Positions 36,715-48,732 of a stretch of 64,000 bases of DNA are shown here, piece by piece. The notes below the pieces were generated by a model that was not told the DNA's origin, made no database searches, and saw only the letters and a program-made list of their open reading frames with translations. This DNA is from Nepenthes gracilis (taxonomy: Eukaryota > Streptophyta > Magnoliopsida > Caryophyllales > Nepenthaceae), in the NCBI GenBank assembly GCA_033239525.1, contig BSYO01000015.1, positions 15,933,713 through 15,997,712 of the forward strand, in the 5' to 3' direction. The stretch's first letter is position 1. Each line of letters begins with the position of its first letter. Made by a program: the position numbers and the translations under genes.

Positions 36715-36889
36715 ATCAATAATACGTATATTAAGACTGCATGTAAAAGTGCAAGAGGGAACAGAAGCAGTGAGATATACGCCGGAGAAATTATCATTAA
36801 CTAATTACTTAGTTATGATATTAAACCTAGTTCAAACCATAATTAAGTCATCTCCAATTCTCCAGTGAGTTTAAGCTCCTTTCCCTTCT

Positions 36890-37141
36890 TGTTATTGTGA
36901 ATGATAATAAGACTATGATAATTATCGTGTCTCTTCTTTCTATTTTTTATTATTTATGTTTCTTAATTATAGTTTTAGCTTACACTTTAATACCAATTTT
37001 ATGGTAATATAAAAATTGTGTCAATGATTTGATTATTATATATGATATTATTGAAGAATTAATTTAAAATCACAAAAGTTATTATTAAATGTCTTAACGA
37101 AATTGTTAGCTATATGTGGTAAAAAAGATTGAAGCATTACA
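36890..37141. other. 3' flank of LTP gene 3
   Basis: AT-rich non-coding flank similar in places to that of LTP gene 2. It holds the probable poly(A) region near 36895-36910. Nothing else is seen. Confidence 0.5.
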
Positions 37142-37301
37142 ACATGTTTGATTGTAGGAATTAGAGAGAAAAAGAATCACAATTCTCGCAGAAATTGTAA
37201 TTCTTCCGTTTGATTACCTTATAGGTGGAAATTATTATTCCCACATTTATTTTATTTTATTATTATTATTATTTTGTGTTATTATTATTGTTATTATTTT
37301 G

Positions 37302-37344
<43 letters not shown>

Positions 37345-37453
37345 TTGTGTTATTATTATTATTATTATTATTTTATTATTATTATTTATTATTTTGTTTT
37401 ATTATTATTATCATTATTTTATTATTATTGTGTATTATTATTACATATTATTA

Positions 37454-37490
<37 letters not shown>

Positions 37491-37568
37491 GATATTATTA
37501 TTACATATCATTATTATTTTATTATTATTATTATTATATATTATTACATATTATTATTATTATTATAT

Positions 37569-37599
<31 letters not shown>

Positions 37600-37800
37600 T
37601 ATCATTATTATTATTATTACTATTCCCACCTTATTCCTCATACTATTCTACAAACCAAACAATGGAATACTAATTCACACCTTATTCTATTCCAACAACC
37701 AAATATAAGAATAATAATTTTAACTCTATTCTCATCCTTTTCTATTTACTGGAATAACTATTCTATTCCCACCTTATTCTATTCCAGCAACCAAACGTAC
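37142..37800. mobile_element. MITE-like element with a large ATT satellite
   Basis: The left end (atgtttgattgtaggaatta) and the right end read in reverse complement (acgtttggttgctggaatag) match at most positions, as terminal inverted repeats would. A second, inner copy of the end (ctattccaacaaccaaa) lies at 37688-37704. The interior 37254-37622 is an interrupted (ATT)n array of about 370 bp. Similar words occur at 12810-12960, so it is a dispersed family. No target-site duplication was confirmed. Long Tyr/Ile frames through the array are artefacts. Confidence 0.6.
37254..37622 (+). repeat. Interrupted (ATT)n satellite, about 370 bp
   Basis: ATT units run with scattered breaks such as ttttgtg, acat and gata. 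It is by far the longest microsatellite in the window. Confidence 0.95.
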
Positions 37801-38069
37801 TATTAGTGTTGTTTATTTAGCCAAACGATAAATCTATCTTGGGAATTCCACAAAAATTTACTATGTGATTTTTTTTTTTTTTTTTGGTTTATCTAAATCT
37901 ATCACTTTTACTTTTTTTTACGGCAATTTAGTATTAATACAAATATTTTTAAAAAAAATTCAACAACTTAATTGTCATATTTTTAATGAATAACATAAAA
38001 TATTTTTAAATTATAATTAATAAGTTATTATTGCACAATGTTTTTTCATAATTTAACATAACATACGAA

Positions 38070-38290
38070 GAACATATTAAGAACAGATCACAAAGTTTGT
38101 TGTCAAACAACTTAATTCTTTTAAAACCTCCATTAATTTCCATTAGAATTTTGGGATTCTGATTTTACAAAAATAAAAATAATGAATAAATGACAATACA
38201 AAACGCAGACAAAATACAAATAACGCAAAATTTTCTGTCACATTAAAAACAAAATAATTCTAAATCCACTTGGAAAAAATGAAATAATCC
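38070..38290. repeat. Duplicated flank shared with LTP gene 2
   Basis: Words such as agaacagatcacaaagtttg, gtcaaacaactt, ttttaaaacc, gaataaatga and aatccacttgg occur in the same order at 17405-17555 and 21525-21595. This sets the 3' limit of the duplicated LTP block. Confidence 0.7.
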
Positions 38291-38295
38291 TTCTT

Positions 38296-38700
38296 TTTTT
38301 TTGGGGGGGGGGACTTTTAATGCTCATTACCTTATATTTTAAAAAAGTGATAAATGACAATGGTTATATTTTGAGTAATTTTTCAAAAGATTTACATTTT
38401 AATACTTTAATATTTTTTAAAAAATATTAAAAAAATAATTTATTTCATAATTGTTTAACAATACGAAACAAGTAAACTTAAGGAAGAGGATCGTGGGTGT
38501 GAGTGTCAAACTCTAAGATTAATATATGGTGATAAATTTAAATAAATTGTTAAATTATTAAGATTCATTTTAGATTCAAATTAAGAATTTGGTATTGGAT
38601 TGTAATGAGGTAGCGTGTATGACCATGAGCCATGGAAGCACTCATTTTAAGCAAAATTATCACGTTTAAAGTGCACATGAGAGATACTCTTATATTTTTA
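38296..38700. other. Spacer with an adjoining poly-T and poly-G run
   Basis: A run of nine or more T is followed directly by ten G at about 38295-38313. The rest is AT-rich and unassigned. Confidence 0.5.
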
Positions 38701-40100
38701 TTTTAGAATAATAAGCTTTTAAAGCATGTCTGATGGATGTTCAATAGTAATTTTTTAATAGATTCTGTATAAAACCTACATCTAACCGGCACATATGTGA
38801 CAGTTGACTATATATACATTTTTTGAACGATTTTAACCCACTTCTTATTTTTGAGAGAAGAGAAGGAGAAAACAAAGAGAAAATGAAAAAAATAAAATAA
38901 AATTCAGATGAATTTAATCTAATGTTTGGTAAATTGAAGCTAAGATAAGGGTATTCAAAGTCATTTCTTTCTTTATTATTAAATTTATTAAAAAAATTTT
39001 AATATTTATTATTCAAATATTTATATATACGATGTTTGCTTATTTTTTTTAATATTATGTTACATACATATTAGTTTTGTATTCATTTAATGAGATTTTG
39101 AAAGCTTTTTTCTAGAATTATATATGTAATTTTAAAATTTTTAAATATTTATTTTTGTATGTCTCTTATTTATAAGTATTTTGGAGAAAACTTTGTTTTG
39201 ATTTTGATAAAGATAATTTATCTTTTTTAGATCTGAAAAAAGAATTGTATATTTAATTTTTTTGGAGTAGAATTTCTAGATACAACTAAACAAATATTAT
39301 TATAAAGAATTAATAGAATATTTTTAAATATATCATAATTATTATTTATAAATTAAAAGTTAAACTCAATATTTATGAGTCAGAAAAATAATATTTAATC
39401 TCGTTCATAATAAATAATATGTAGTTGACCCATTTACAAATTGTGAATAAAAGCTTATAGTTTTAATTATGTTAAAATAATTATAATTTGATCTTCGATA
39501 TTTGACTTTTATTAGTGAAAATATCATTGATCATTGGTTTTTATATTTCTATACTATTTTTACACATTTTATAATTGTTTTGATATTTTTGACATTGCAA
39601 TTTTCGATTCATGTTTATTACCCCTATGCATGTTTCGTTCACTCGTATTCACATATATAAATTATATATTTTTTATTAAGCGTTAAACTCACTCTTTTTA
39701 TCATCTGCAAATCATTTAGATTAGCAAATTCAGATATAGTTACAGGAATTTCAGACATGGAGAAAGCTTACTGAAAGAAATAATTTTTATGGTATTTTAG
39801 TTATATTTTAATTATTCGTTTAAGAGTTTATTATTTTAGATTTGAATTGTTTGTATTTGATTATGTGCCTTTTAATTAGAATTTTAGTTATATTATTATG
39901 ATTTTGGGTTTGTTATGTTTTTTCTAATTTACAGTTATTAGTGGATCAAGTGATGTCTTATCGAAGTCACTATCGAACCTAGCGGTATATTTATATTATC
40001 AGACCGTCTAACAGTACTTATTATATGATTGTATCTCAATTTCTTAGTCAATTATTAATCAAAGTAGAATTATTAATTATTAAATTGTGAGTTTGAAGGG
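38700..40100 (+). repeat. Possible long gypsy-type LTR, borders not set
   Basis: A purine-rich leader (gagagaagagaaggagaaaac near 38860) is followed by ttggtaaattgaagctaagat. This parallels the leader and ttggtaaatcaggctaaaat of the LTR at 45260-45390. The order of the two parts is the same. No TG/CA borders or target duplication could be fixed. Confidence 0.35.
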
Positions 40101-41689
40101 GGTTGGCCAGCCGGATTCTATCCTTGCTATGATTGCTATCTTAGTCAATAGCATGTATATTAAAAATATGAGAAAAATATTGCCCCGAAATTTCAACAAA
40201 TAAAATCAAAATGTATCTCTAAAGTATAATAACAAAATCAATACTTCAATTAAGCTCCATAATCTCTATCATCTTCAACTCTATCCAACTCTTGAATCAT
40301 CCTCCTTTAATTCTTCTATACTAAAAAAAAGAAATAGTAATAATGAACTCAGTGCCCAACTAATGACTCTAACCAATACTAAAAATAACGAAAATATCAA
40401 ACTATTCAGGGAACTCATTTGTTAAACGATAAGCTCCAATAATATATATTATATAGAAATAAATCATTATATTAGAATAATTAATAAATTATATTATTAA
40501 TAAAATAACTCAATTGTAATATAAATAAATAATAAATAAATACAATATCAATTGAACCATAATGTCCCGAAGGATATAAACAGGGTTTCATGAATCCAAT
40601 CAAAATACGAAGGTCTCAAACTATCCATGATAATAAAGTCATACTCTAGATTTTTGATAAATCCAATTCAACCTGAAATTATAACCATATGAGATATCAA
40701 GTACCCTATAAATCTTATTCTCCCTTGTAACCAAAGGCCATATATTTAAACCTCTAACAGTTGGATAAGTACCATAAGATTGCCTGATATTTATAGTATT
40801 CCCACTATCTCTACATTCTTTTCAAAAATTATATTCATATTATACTCATACCACATATATTATTCATCGCTAATAATATCCCAGATATCATTTTATTAAA
40901 TAGTCACAAATTTACAGAAATTACACCTCAAAAATAAATCAACCGCAATTATCGAATATGACATTGGTATCGAAAAAGTACATACTATACTAAAATACCG
41001 TAAGTTTCAATTCGAATAAATACCATAATATTTTCATATACTCTCTTCAATTTACTTATAGAGTGTCATGAATATACTTGCACAATTCAAAAGATACACA
41101 AAAGAATCATGAACATAGATTAACCAGTAGAAACATATAAGTATTTTACATAGTTACCTTATAATAAGGCTATAAAATCCGCTATCTATCAAGTTCACTT
41201 TAATATTTTCTATTACACTTGTCCTTAAAAACAATTAGTAAAAAGTCATTGCTAAATCATTAATTTTCTTAATCTACTTCTTTTCATACAGTTACAATGG
41301 GGAAACCATTAACTTTTTTTCTTATTTTATAATCTTTCAAGCCAAACTATGAAAACTCCTAAGATTTTTCCTTAAAAATCATTTTACACCGTAATCATCG
41401 AGTATTCAATTGCGTATATATATATATTCGTATCCATATTTATTACTCTCCGATATGTATGTATACCTACACTTATGGTATCTAACTATCCTTACACAAA
41501 TGCATGCTTATATTTAAATCAATATATATATCCCTCATATATAGCTTATCTTGCCTCCTCCTGTACATGTGTATACACGCACATACAAGTCTATACAAAT
41601 ACATGCATATGTTTGCATATCAACATTCACTCATATATACACATACATTTACATCCACGTATGTTTACTTAACTGGTTCCCTATACCTA
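40101..41689. other. AT-rich DNA, no gene recognised
   Basis: The stretch holds only short frames without similarity. From 41410 to 41660 it is rich in alternating tacat/cacatac words, a degenerate simple repeat. Confidence 0.4.
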
Positions 41690-42860
41690 TGTTGGGACAA
41701 AAAGTCAGTCAGACAGAATGACACAACGTTGTGCACAATGAAAAAGAAGATGAAGAATATGCACACACAAATTTTACATGAAAAATTCTTCATAAACCAA
41801 AGAAAAAAATCACGGGACGCAAAATCCACTACAAGTCTACTATGTAAAAAATTGATTACAAACTCCCGAGATGGAGTATCCGTAACACATCTGAGAATAA
41901 CAAAAAAACTCTCCAGAGTAAACAAGAAAACACTTATCCATTTTCACACTCTGTTTTTTCCTTCTCTTTCTCACTGGGGGTACACTCCTCTCCGTTCTTT
42001 TTACACTTGGATCTCACACTCTTAGCCCCATTAGTTTCCATCGTTTACAATATACATATATATTATTGATTCATCAAATATTCTATTCCAGAAAAAATTT
42101 ATCCCTACCAATAATATGAAGATATTTTGCATAAACGGTACCCTAAAATACGCTCGTCCTCTTGAGATCACACATGCTGAGAAAATCTTTTGAGTTGGCA
42201 CCCATGGACCCAACTATATTCCAAATAGGAAAACTATTCATGCCAAACTGGCCTGCCAAAATTGCATACCGGGCAAAGTTGCATACCAGGCAAAATGCCA
42301 GTCCCGCATTTTGCCCCAAAATGGGAGTTTCGAAAAAATGCCCATTACAACATTTTTCTTTCATTCTGCCAAAAAGTATTATGGCAAAATGGCCATCCTG
42401 TCATTTTGCCAAATCCTACCAACCTGGCAAATTGGACATTTTGTTTTCTTCCAAAATGGCTAAATCTTCCATTTTGGCTAACCAATAAATCCTACGCATA
42501 CTAGTCATTTTGCCTTCACATCCGGTCAACCCTAAGATCAGAATTCTAATTGGACAAAATTTGCACTTACCATTTGCTTTCTTAACCAGTCAACAAGGCA
42601 AATCTATGCCTGCCAATAGGTATCCTTGGTTGTCCCGCTCCTTGGCCGTGGGCCTCCATCAGTCGGTCAACTCTGTTGACGAGCCTCTACTCTTTGGAAA
42701 GGTACTCCGGTATTTTTCACTCAAAAAATACTCTCCACCAATCAACCTCTACATTGACCGTCTTTAATTCTTCGCCGGTTGATCTCCCATTGACCAAAAA
42801 CTGCTTTCTGATTTTGCTTTTCGCCAAATGAACTCTGTCATTTGCTTGCCTAAATGATAC
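41690..42860 (-). mobile_element. Probable copia LTR, right border uncertain
   Basis: The left edge TGTTGGGAC is, on the - strand, an LTR end GTCCCAACA followed by TAGGTATAGGGAACC, a decayed copia primer-binding site. The adjoining 41760-41900 block (atgaaaaattc, aaatcacgggacgcaaaatc, cactacaagt) is the kind of transcribed LTR sequence often seen in plant copia elements. The region 42240-42520 has an unusual cluster of CATTTTGCC words. No coding region of the element was recognised. Confidence 0.45.
42240..42520. repeat. Cluster of GGCAAAATG / CATTTTGCC words
   Basis: About ten copies of ggcaaaatg, cattttgcc or one-base variants occur in both orientations within 280 bp (for example gcaaaatgccag, gcattttgcccc, ggcaaaatggcc, tcattttgccaaa, ttccattttggcta). 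Because they face both ways, the region can fold into many short hairpins. Confidence 0.75.
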
Positions 42861-43089
42861 ATTTACTCACACTACAGCACATTGAGTCTTAGCACACACA
42901 TCACATGCATATACATATTTATATACATATATATATTGTTTATATACATATGCACATTGTCATATTTTCTCTCAATTTCATTTTCTTTTAATTGAAACTG
43001 TCCTAAGCATTTGTAAGATATGCTATATTCAAATATATAAAGTCGACACATATTCATTATGTTCAGTTACTTTATTTTACTAAGACAAT

Positions 43090-44700
43090 ATTATATAGCA
43101 AATCAAGGTATAGGATAACCTGATAAATTCAGTGTCGGTTAATTTGTTAACTTCTCACATAGCCACCGATTTCTCTATTGAGCAGTTTCATCTCGTTTGT
43201 CAAGCAAGTTATACCTGAGAATGTGTTTTAGCTTGTGGGTCATCATATCTATGAGTATTCTTAAAATACCAGCATACGTCCAAACAAAGATATCCGAGTT
43301 GCCCCCTAAGCATTCAATTAGTTTTTGTTTCAAACATTGCTCTAGAGATTGCCTGATTTGGATAAACGTTTTAGGATCTTTGGGGTCTGTTGGGATCTTA
43401 ATTAGTTCATCTTTGGGTTAACCTTTCCGTAGTGACAATTTGCCTCTAATGTCAAATTATTTAGTAGTCATAAACTTTATTTTCAAACAAGGGATGAAAG
43501 TTATTCCTCAAAGGTGACCAAACATGGCCTACCTAGAATAGTATTATACATTGAAGGTAGATTCACTACTAAGAAAATAAAACTACGGAAACCATTATAG
43601 GATGTGTTTTCATTGTGATTTCTAATTATGTAATCCATTTTACTTGAATCGGCTTATTGTCTAATCCATATAATTGATCATCTGATATATTCATCTTATG
43701 GATTTTTAGTCTTAATTTTTAAAATGCATATAGAATATTTTTAAAATTTTTATTGTCAATAAATATTTATTTTATTTGGTAACTATTATTTTATCCATAA
43801 CAAGTGTAGATATAATAAGGGGTTAGGATAAAGAAAAATTACATTAGAAATATTATCATTATTAGAACTAATAATCTTATTATCTACCCTATCAGTTACC
43901 TCTTGGTAGCAGAAAGTCTTCTAGGCATCCAGGTGTAGCAGTCTCTCTTGATCTTGTAGATACTATATTAATGACTCTTGCCATCACCTAATTTGAAAGT
44001 TGTTTAGGTGGCTTTCTTTATCATAATTTTTCCTTTGTTCGACTCCCATATCCTGCAAAAGCTTCTTAAGATGTCCCTTCTATGTTAGGGCCTCAATCTC
44101 CTTCGACAAGTTTAATAGTCCTCGATATTATACTTTAGATATTGATGATAGTAATAGTACTTAGACTAACCTCCTCCTTTAAATATTTGTATATTTTTGC
44201 TACTTTATTTTTTTTTATTGTAAATCCATATTAGAACATTTACTCAAGTGTCCATGAGAAGTGTGAGGTGCAATAGTCTAAATATTCTACACACAATCTA
44301 CCTTTTTGTTTTTTTTTTTTTTTTTGTGAAATCGTAGGTAAGTTAACTACTACTATTCCTTCTTTGTTCTCCTCTGGACTGTCCTATATGTGATCCATAT
44401 TCTTGGCACTCTGTCCTCTTGGCATTATTGGCTTTGTCCAGTATAATGTAAGCCTAGGTAATCATGTTTTCCTCTAAGAATATCCTAAACTCTTCTTATA
44501 CCAACGACTTGAAAAAATCACTAAGCTGGATCAACAGTATAAAAGAGTTAAGTTTCATCTCATTAGTGAGATTTTATATGCTCCGAACCTCCACATTGAA
44601 ACAACTCTGGAAGCATTTCAAGCTTTCATTATGAGCAAACTTGATTATATTAAGATGTTAGGGTTGTTTGTCTTCCTCGTATTAGAGATGAAGTGAAACA
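43090..44700 (-). pseudogene. Gypsy gag, protease and reverse-transcriptase start, decayed
   Basis: On the - strand, 44690-43900 gives gag words (NESLKCFQSCFNVEV, LTNEMKLNSFIL, DFFKSLV, ANNAKRTE, KGHLKKLLQDMG). The span 43700-43440 gives protease words (YNTILGRPCLVTFE, EANCHYG). The span 43420-43100 gives the reverse-transcriptase lead-in (KIPTDPKDPKTF, LEQCLKQKLIE, SDIFVW). The order is that of a Ty3/gypsy polyprotein; many stops occur. The element ends abruptly near 43090. Confidence 0.72.
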
Positions 44701-45596
44701 AGAATAGGTTTACCGATTCTTGAAATGCCCCAAATGGATTTTGTTCAGATAATGTAAGGGTCAAATTCTAAATTATATTAATTAATATTAATTATACTAA
44801 TATAATTAAAATTAAAGTTAAAGATATAAAACATTAATTCAAAATGGTCAAATTTTTAAATTGGGCGATTCGGGTTAATTCAAGATGAGACCTGCCTTCA
44901 GCCCAAAACTGACACTATAGACCACTCGAGGGGCACCCTCAACGACCCCTTGGTACAAAAATGCACATGTGAAGGGATAGGAGCACACTCGATACGTGCC
45001 TCGATGCCCAAAAGGCACTGAACTTGAAATAGTGTTTTCAACCGGGTTGCACTCGAGGCTCGCCCAAGCATAATCTTGGCACAAAAATGCAAATGTAAAG
45101 GACACCATAATGTGCTCGACGCATGCCTCGATATGCCCTTGGCATGGAATCAAGACCGACCTAGGAAGAAGTAGTGCTCAACCCGCGCTCAAGTGACACT
45201 CAAGCAAGAGTCGAGTATGTAATTCACCCGAGGGTTCAAGAACCGTCATTTTTAGGCAGTGCAAGAAAATAGAGAGAGATTGAAGGGAGAGGAAAGAAGA
45301 CAGAGAAAAGAGACAAACAGCTTCCGGTAGCTCAAGTTAGAATAATCAGAGTAAAAATTTTGGTAAATCAGGCTAAAATAAGTGCACTCTAAACATCGTA
45401 TTTCCTTTGTTGTTATTTACTCCTTTTTTTTAATATTATAATTCTAATATTTAACAAAGCTAAAATTTTAAAGTAAAAATATAAAAAAATATGCATATTG
45501 ATTGGGTTTTCATGCTTTTATAGTGAAATTCTTTAAGAACTCATGTTTAATAATCTACATTATAAATATATGCATTATTTTAAAATTTTCTTCATA
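43754..45596. repeat. Tandem duplication, unit A (1843 bp)
   Basis: The unit contains part of the - strand gypsy gag remnant and the first ~840 bp of a + strand LTR-like sequence. It is followed head-to-tail by a nearly identical unit. Both are 1843 bp long, with small compensating indels. Confidence 0.9.
44753..45596 (+). repeat. 5' part of a long LTR, cut by the tandem duplication
   Basis: The segment begins TGTAAGGGTC and has the leader gagagagattgaagggagagg near 45270. It equals the first part of the LTR at 46596-48732. Confidence 0.55.
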
Positions 45597-47439
45597 TGTC
45601 AATAAATATTTATTTTATTTGGTAACTATTATTTTATCCATAACAAGTGTAGATATAATAAGGGGTTAGGATAAAGAAAATTACATTAGAAATATTATCA
45701 TTATTAGAACTAATAATCTTATTATCTACCCTATCATTTACCTCTTGGCAGCGGAAAGTCTTAATAAAAAGGCATCCAGTGTAGCAGTCTCTCTTGATCT
45801 TGTAGATACTATATTAATGACTCTTGCCATCACCTAATTTGAAAGTTGTTTAGGTGGCTTTTTTATCATAATTTTTCCTTTGTTCGACTCCCATATCCTG
45901 CAAAAGCTTCTTAAGATGTCCCTTCTATGTTAGGGCCTCAATCTCCTTCGACAAGTTTAATAGTTAAGAAGTATTATACTTTAGATATTGATGATAGTAA
46001 TAGTACTTAGACTAACCTCCTCCTTTAAATATTTGTATATTTTTTTGCTACTTTATTTTTTTTATTGTAAATCCATATTAGAACATTTACTCAAGTGTCC
46101 ATGAGAAGTGTGAGGTGCAATAGTCTAAATATTCTACACACAATCTACCTTTTTGTTTTTTTTTTTTTGTGAAATCGTAGGTAAGTTAACTACTACTATT
46201 CCTTCTTTGTTCTCCTCTGGACTGTCCTATATGTGATCCATATTCTGGCACTCTGTCCTCTTGGCATTATTGGCTTTGTCCAGTATAATGTAAGCCTAGG
46301 TAATCATGTTTTCCTCTAAGAATATCCTAAACTCTTCTTATACCAACGACTTGAAAAAATCACTAAGCTGGATCAACAGTATAAAAGAGTTAAGTTTCAT
46401 CTCATTAGTGAGATTTTATATGCTCCGAACCTCCACATTGAAACAACTCTGGAAGCATTTCAAGCTTTCATTATGAGCAAACTTGATTATATTAAGATGT
46501 TAGGGTTGTTTGTCTTCCCTCGTATTAGAGATGAAGTGAAACAAGAATAGGTTTACCGATTCTTGAAATGCCCCAAATGGATTTTGTTCAGATAATGTAA
46601 GGGTCAAATTCTAAATTATATTAATTAATATTAATTATACTAATATAATTAAAATTAAAGTTAAAGATATAAAACATTAATTCAAAATGGTCAAATTTTT
46701 AAATTGGGCGATTCGGGTTAATTCAAGATGAGACCTGCCTTCAGCCCAAAACTGACACTATAGACCACTCGAGGGGCACCTCAAAGCCCTTTGGTACAAA
46801 AATGCACATGTGAAGGGATAGGAGCACACTCGATACGTGCCTCGATGCCCAAAAGGCACTGAACTTGAAATAGTGTTTTCAACCGGGTTGCACTCGAGGC
46901 TCGCCCAAGCATAATCTTGGCACAAAAATGCAAATGTAAAGGACACCATAATGTGCTCGACGCATGCCTCGATATGCCCTTGGCATGGAATCAAGACCGA
47001 CCTAGGAAGAAGTAGTGCTCAACCCGCGCTCAAGTGACACTCAAGCAAGAGTCGAGTATGTAATTCACCCGAGGGTTCAAGAACCGTCATTTTAGGCGGT
47101 GCAAGAAAATAGAGAGAGATTGAAGGGAGAGGAAAGAAGGCAGAGAAAGAGACAAACGGCTTCCGGTAGCTCAAGTTAGAATAATCGAGTAAAAATTTTT
47201 GGTAAAATCGGGCTAAAATAAGTGCACTCTAAACATCGTATTTCCTTTGTTGTTATTTACTCCTTTTTTTTAATATTATAATTCTAATATTTAACAAAGC
47301 TAAAATTTTAAAGTAAAAATATAAAAAAATATGCATATTGATTGGGTTTTCATGCTTTTATAGTGAAATTCTTTAAGAACTCATGTTTAATAATCTACAT
47401 TATAAATATATGCATTATTTTAAAATTTTCTTCATATTT
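45597..47439. repeat. Tandem duplication, unit B (1843 bp)
   Basis: Differences from unit A include gtcttaataaaaaggcatc for gtcttctaggcatc, agttaagaagtatta for agtcctcgatatta, and single-base changes in T runs. The unit ends where the sequence continues uniquely as ttagaagcataatgg. Confidence 0.9.
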
Positions 47440-48732
47440 AGAAGCATAATGGTTGTTCCTATATGATTGTATTTTAAAGTTGTCAATTTTAAAATATTAC
47501 ATACTATTTATATATGTCTAAAATATACTATATATTTAATTATATGTTTCATACTTATTAAATTTGTATTGAATTTTTTAATTTTTTCTCCATATTTTAC
47601 TGTCAAATTTCATATTTATGAAATTTCTATAATAAAAATGTATATAACAGTATGAAAAAGAAAAAAAACACTATAATTATATTAAATATATATATAAATC
47701 GATCTCTAATAGGGTGAGAACCCAGAATTAAGAAGTAAAATATAGAATTTTTTTTAAGTAAAAAAATAAAAAAATTGGACTAAGGATTATAATTTAGCGG
47801 GTAGTATATTTTGACATGTCTTAACATAATACAGTGGAGGATCATCTTCTGATCGGAACCTACATAACCATAGGTTAAGAAGTGGCATCTGGTTCTCCCT
47901 ATAGGGTAATATGTAAACGACCTACCTCCGGATCTTGAATAAGAGTTTATGACTTTTGATTATATAGACTAACGAACACAATTTGAATTTCGATCAATCA
48001 CTCCTTTAGTTAGTAAAGCCTATTACACTAATCTCTAAAAAAAAAAAATTATTTTTAACATATTTTGAGAACTAAGAAAAAGATAAAAAATCTAAAAAGG
48101 CTTTACATAAGTATTTGTTCATATTTTGTATCATTATATTTTATTATAATCGCTATTCATACTGTTATATTTTAAATATAAAGATAGCATATTCATTATT
48201 ATATATTGTCCCTTGTCGAGTATTTGCTCACTCTCTTACTATTTTGCTAACCCTCCAAATGAATCATGCAAGTTTCTACCTGATAAATAAAAGTAAAGAT
48301 TAATGTATTAATATTTGTGTCCTTAGAGATTTTATATGCTAATCTCCTTACTCGAACAATATGTGATATACCTAGATGTCATCTTTTGGTTAGATTAGCA
48401 TAGTGAAATATTGATGGAGTTATCAAATTTTTGGATATGTATATAAGTATGTGAATGCAAAGAATGATACATTTTAATTAATATCAAAATTTTATGAAAA
48501 TTTATTATTTTTACATATTATGATATGATTTATAGATATCTTTTCTTATAAAAGACTGACACTGTATTATTATTTGGGTTGTTGTTGAGACCACTAATGT
48601 TGTAGCAAGTGAATTCAGATCTTGTGTATAATAATATATATATAGTTCACGTTTTAATGGTTAATAATGATAATTATATTATTGGTAATTACGATTAAAA
48701 TTAATAACGGAATTAAAATATGGTCTATCACA
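46596..48732 (+). mobile_element. Putative solo LTR of a Ty3/gypsy element, 2.1 kb
   Basis: The segment begins TGTAAGGGTC inside a gypsy gag remnant and may end at TCTATCACA. The flanking pentamers gataa and gaaca agree at only three positions. A purine-rich leader (47106-47150) and ttggtaaaatcgggctaaaat support an LTR. Frames of 78-92 codons on the opposite strand over the LTR are not genes. Confidence 0.5.

Noticed and set aside
37225..37708. Long Tyr/Ile/Leu frames of 88-144 codons
   Set aside because: They are translations of an (ATT)n satellite in three frames, with no protein-like composition.
41504..42025. A 173-codon frame on the + strand
   Set aside because: It crosses degenerate simple repeats and the transcribed part of a probable copia LTR; composition is not protein-like.
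44875..45153. A 92-codon Cys-rich frame on the - strand (also 46758-46994)
   Set aside because: It is present twice only because of the tandem duplication, lies in an LTR-like region, and is frameshifted in unit B.
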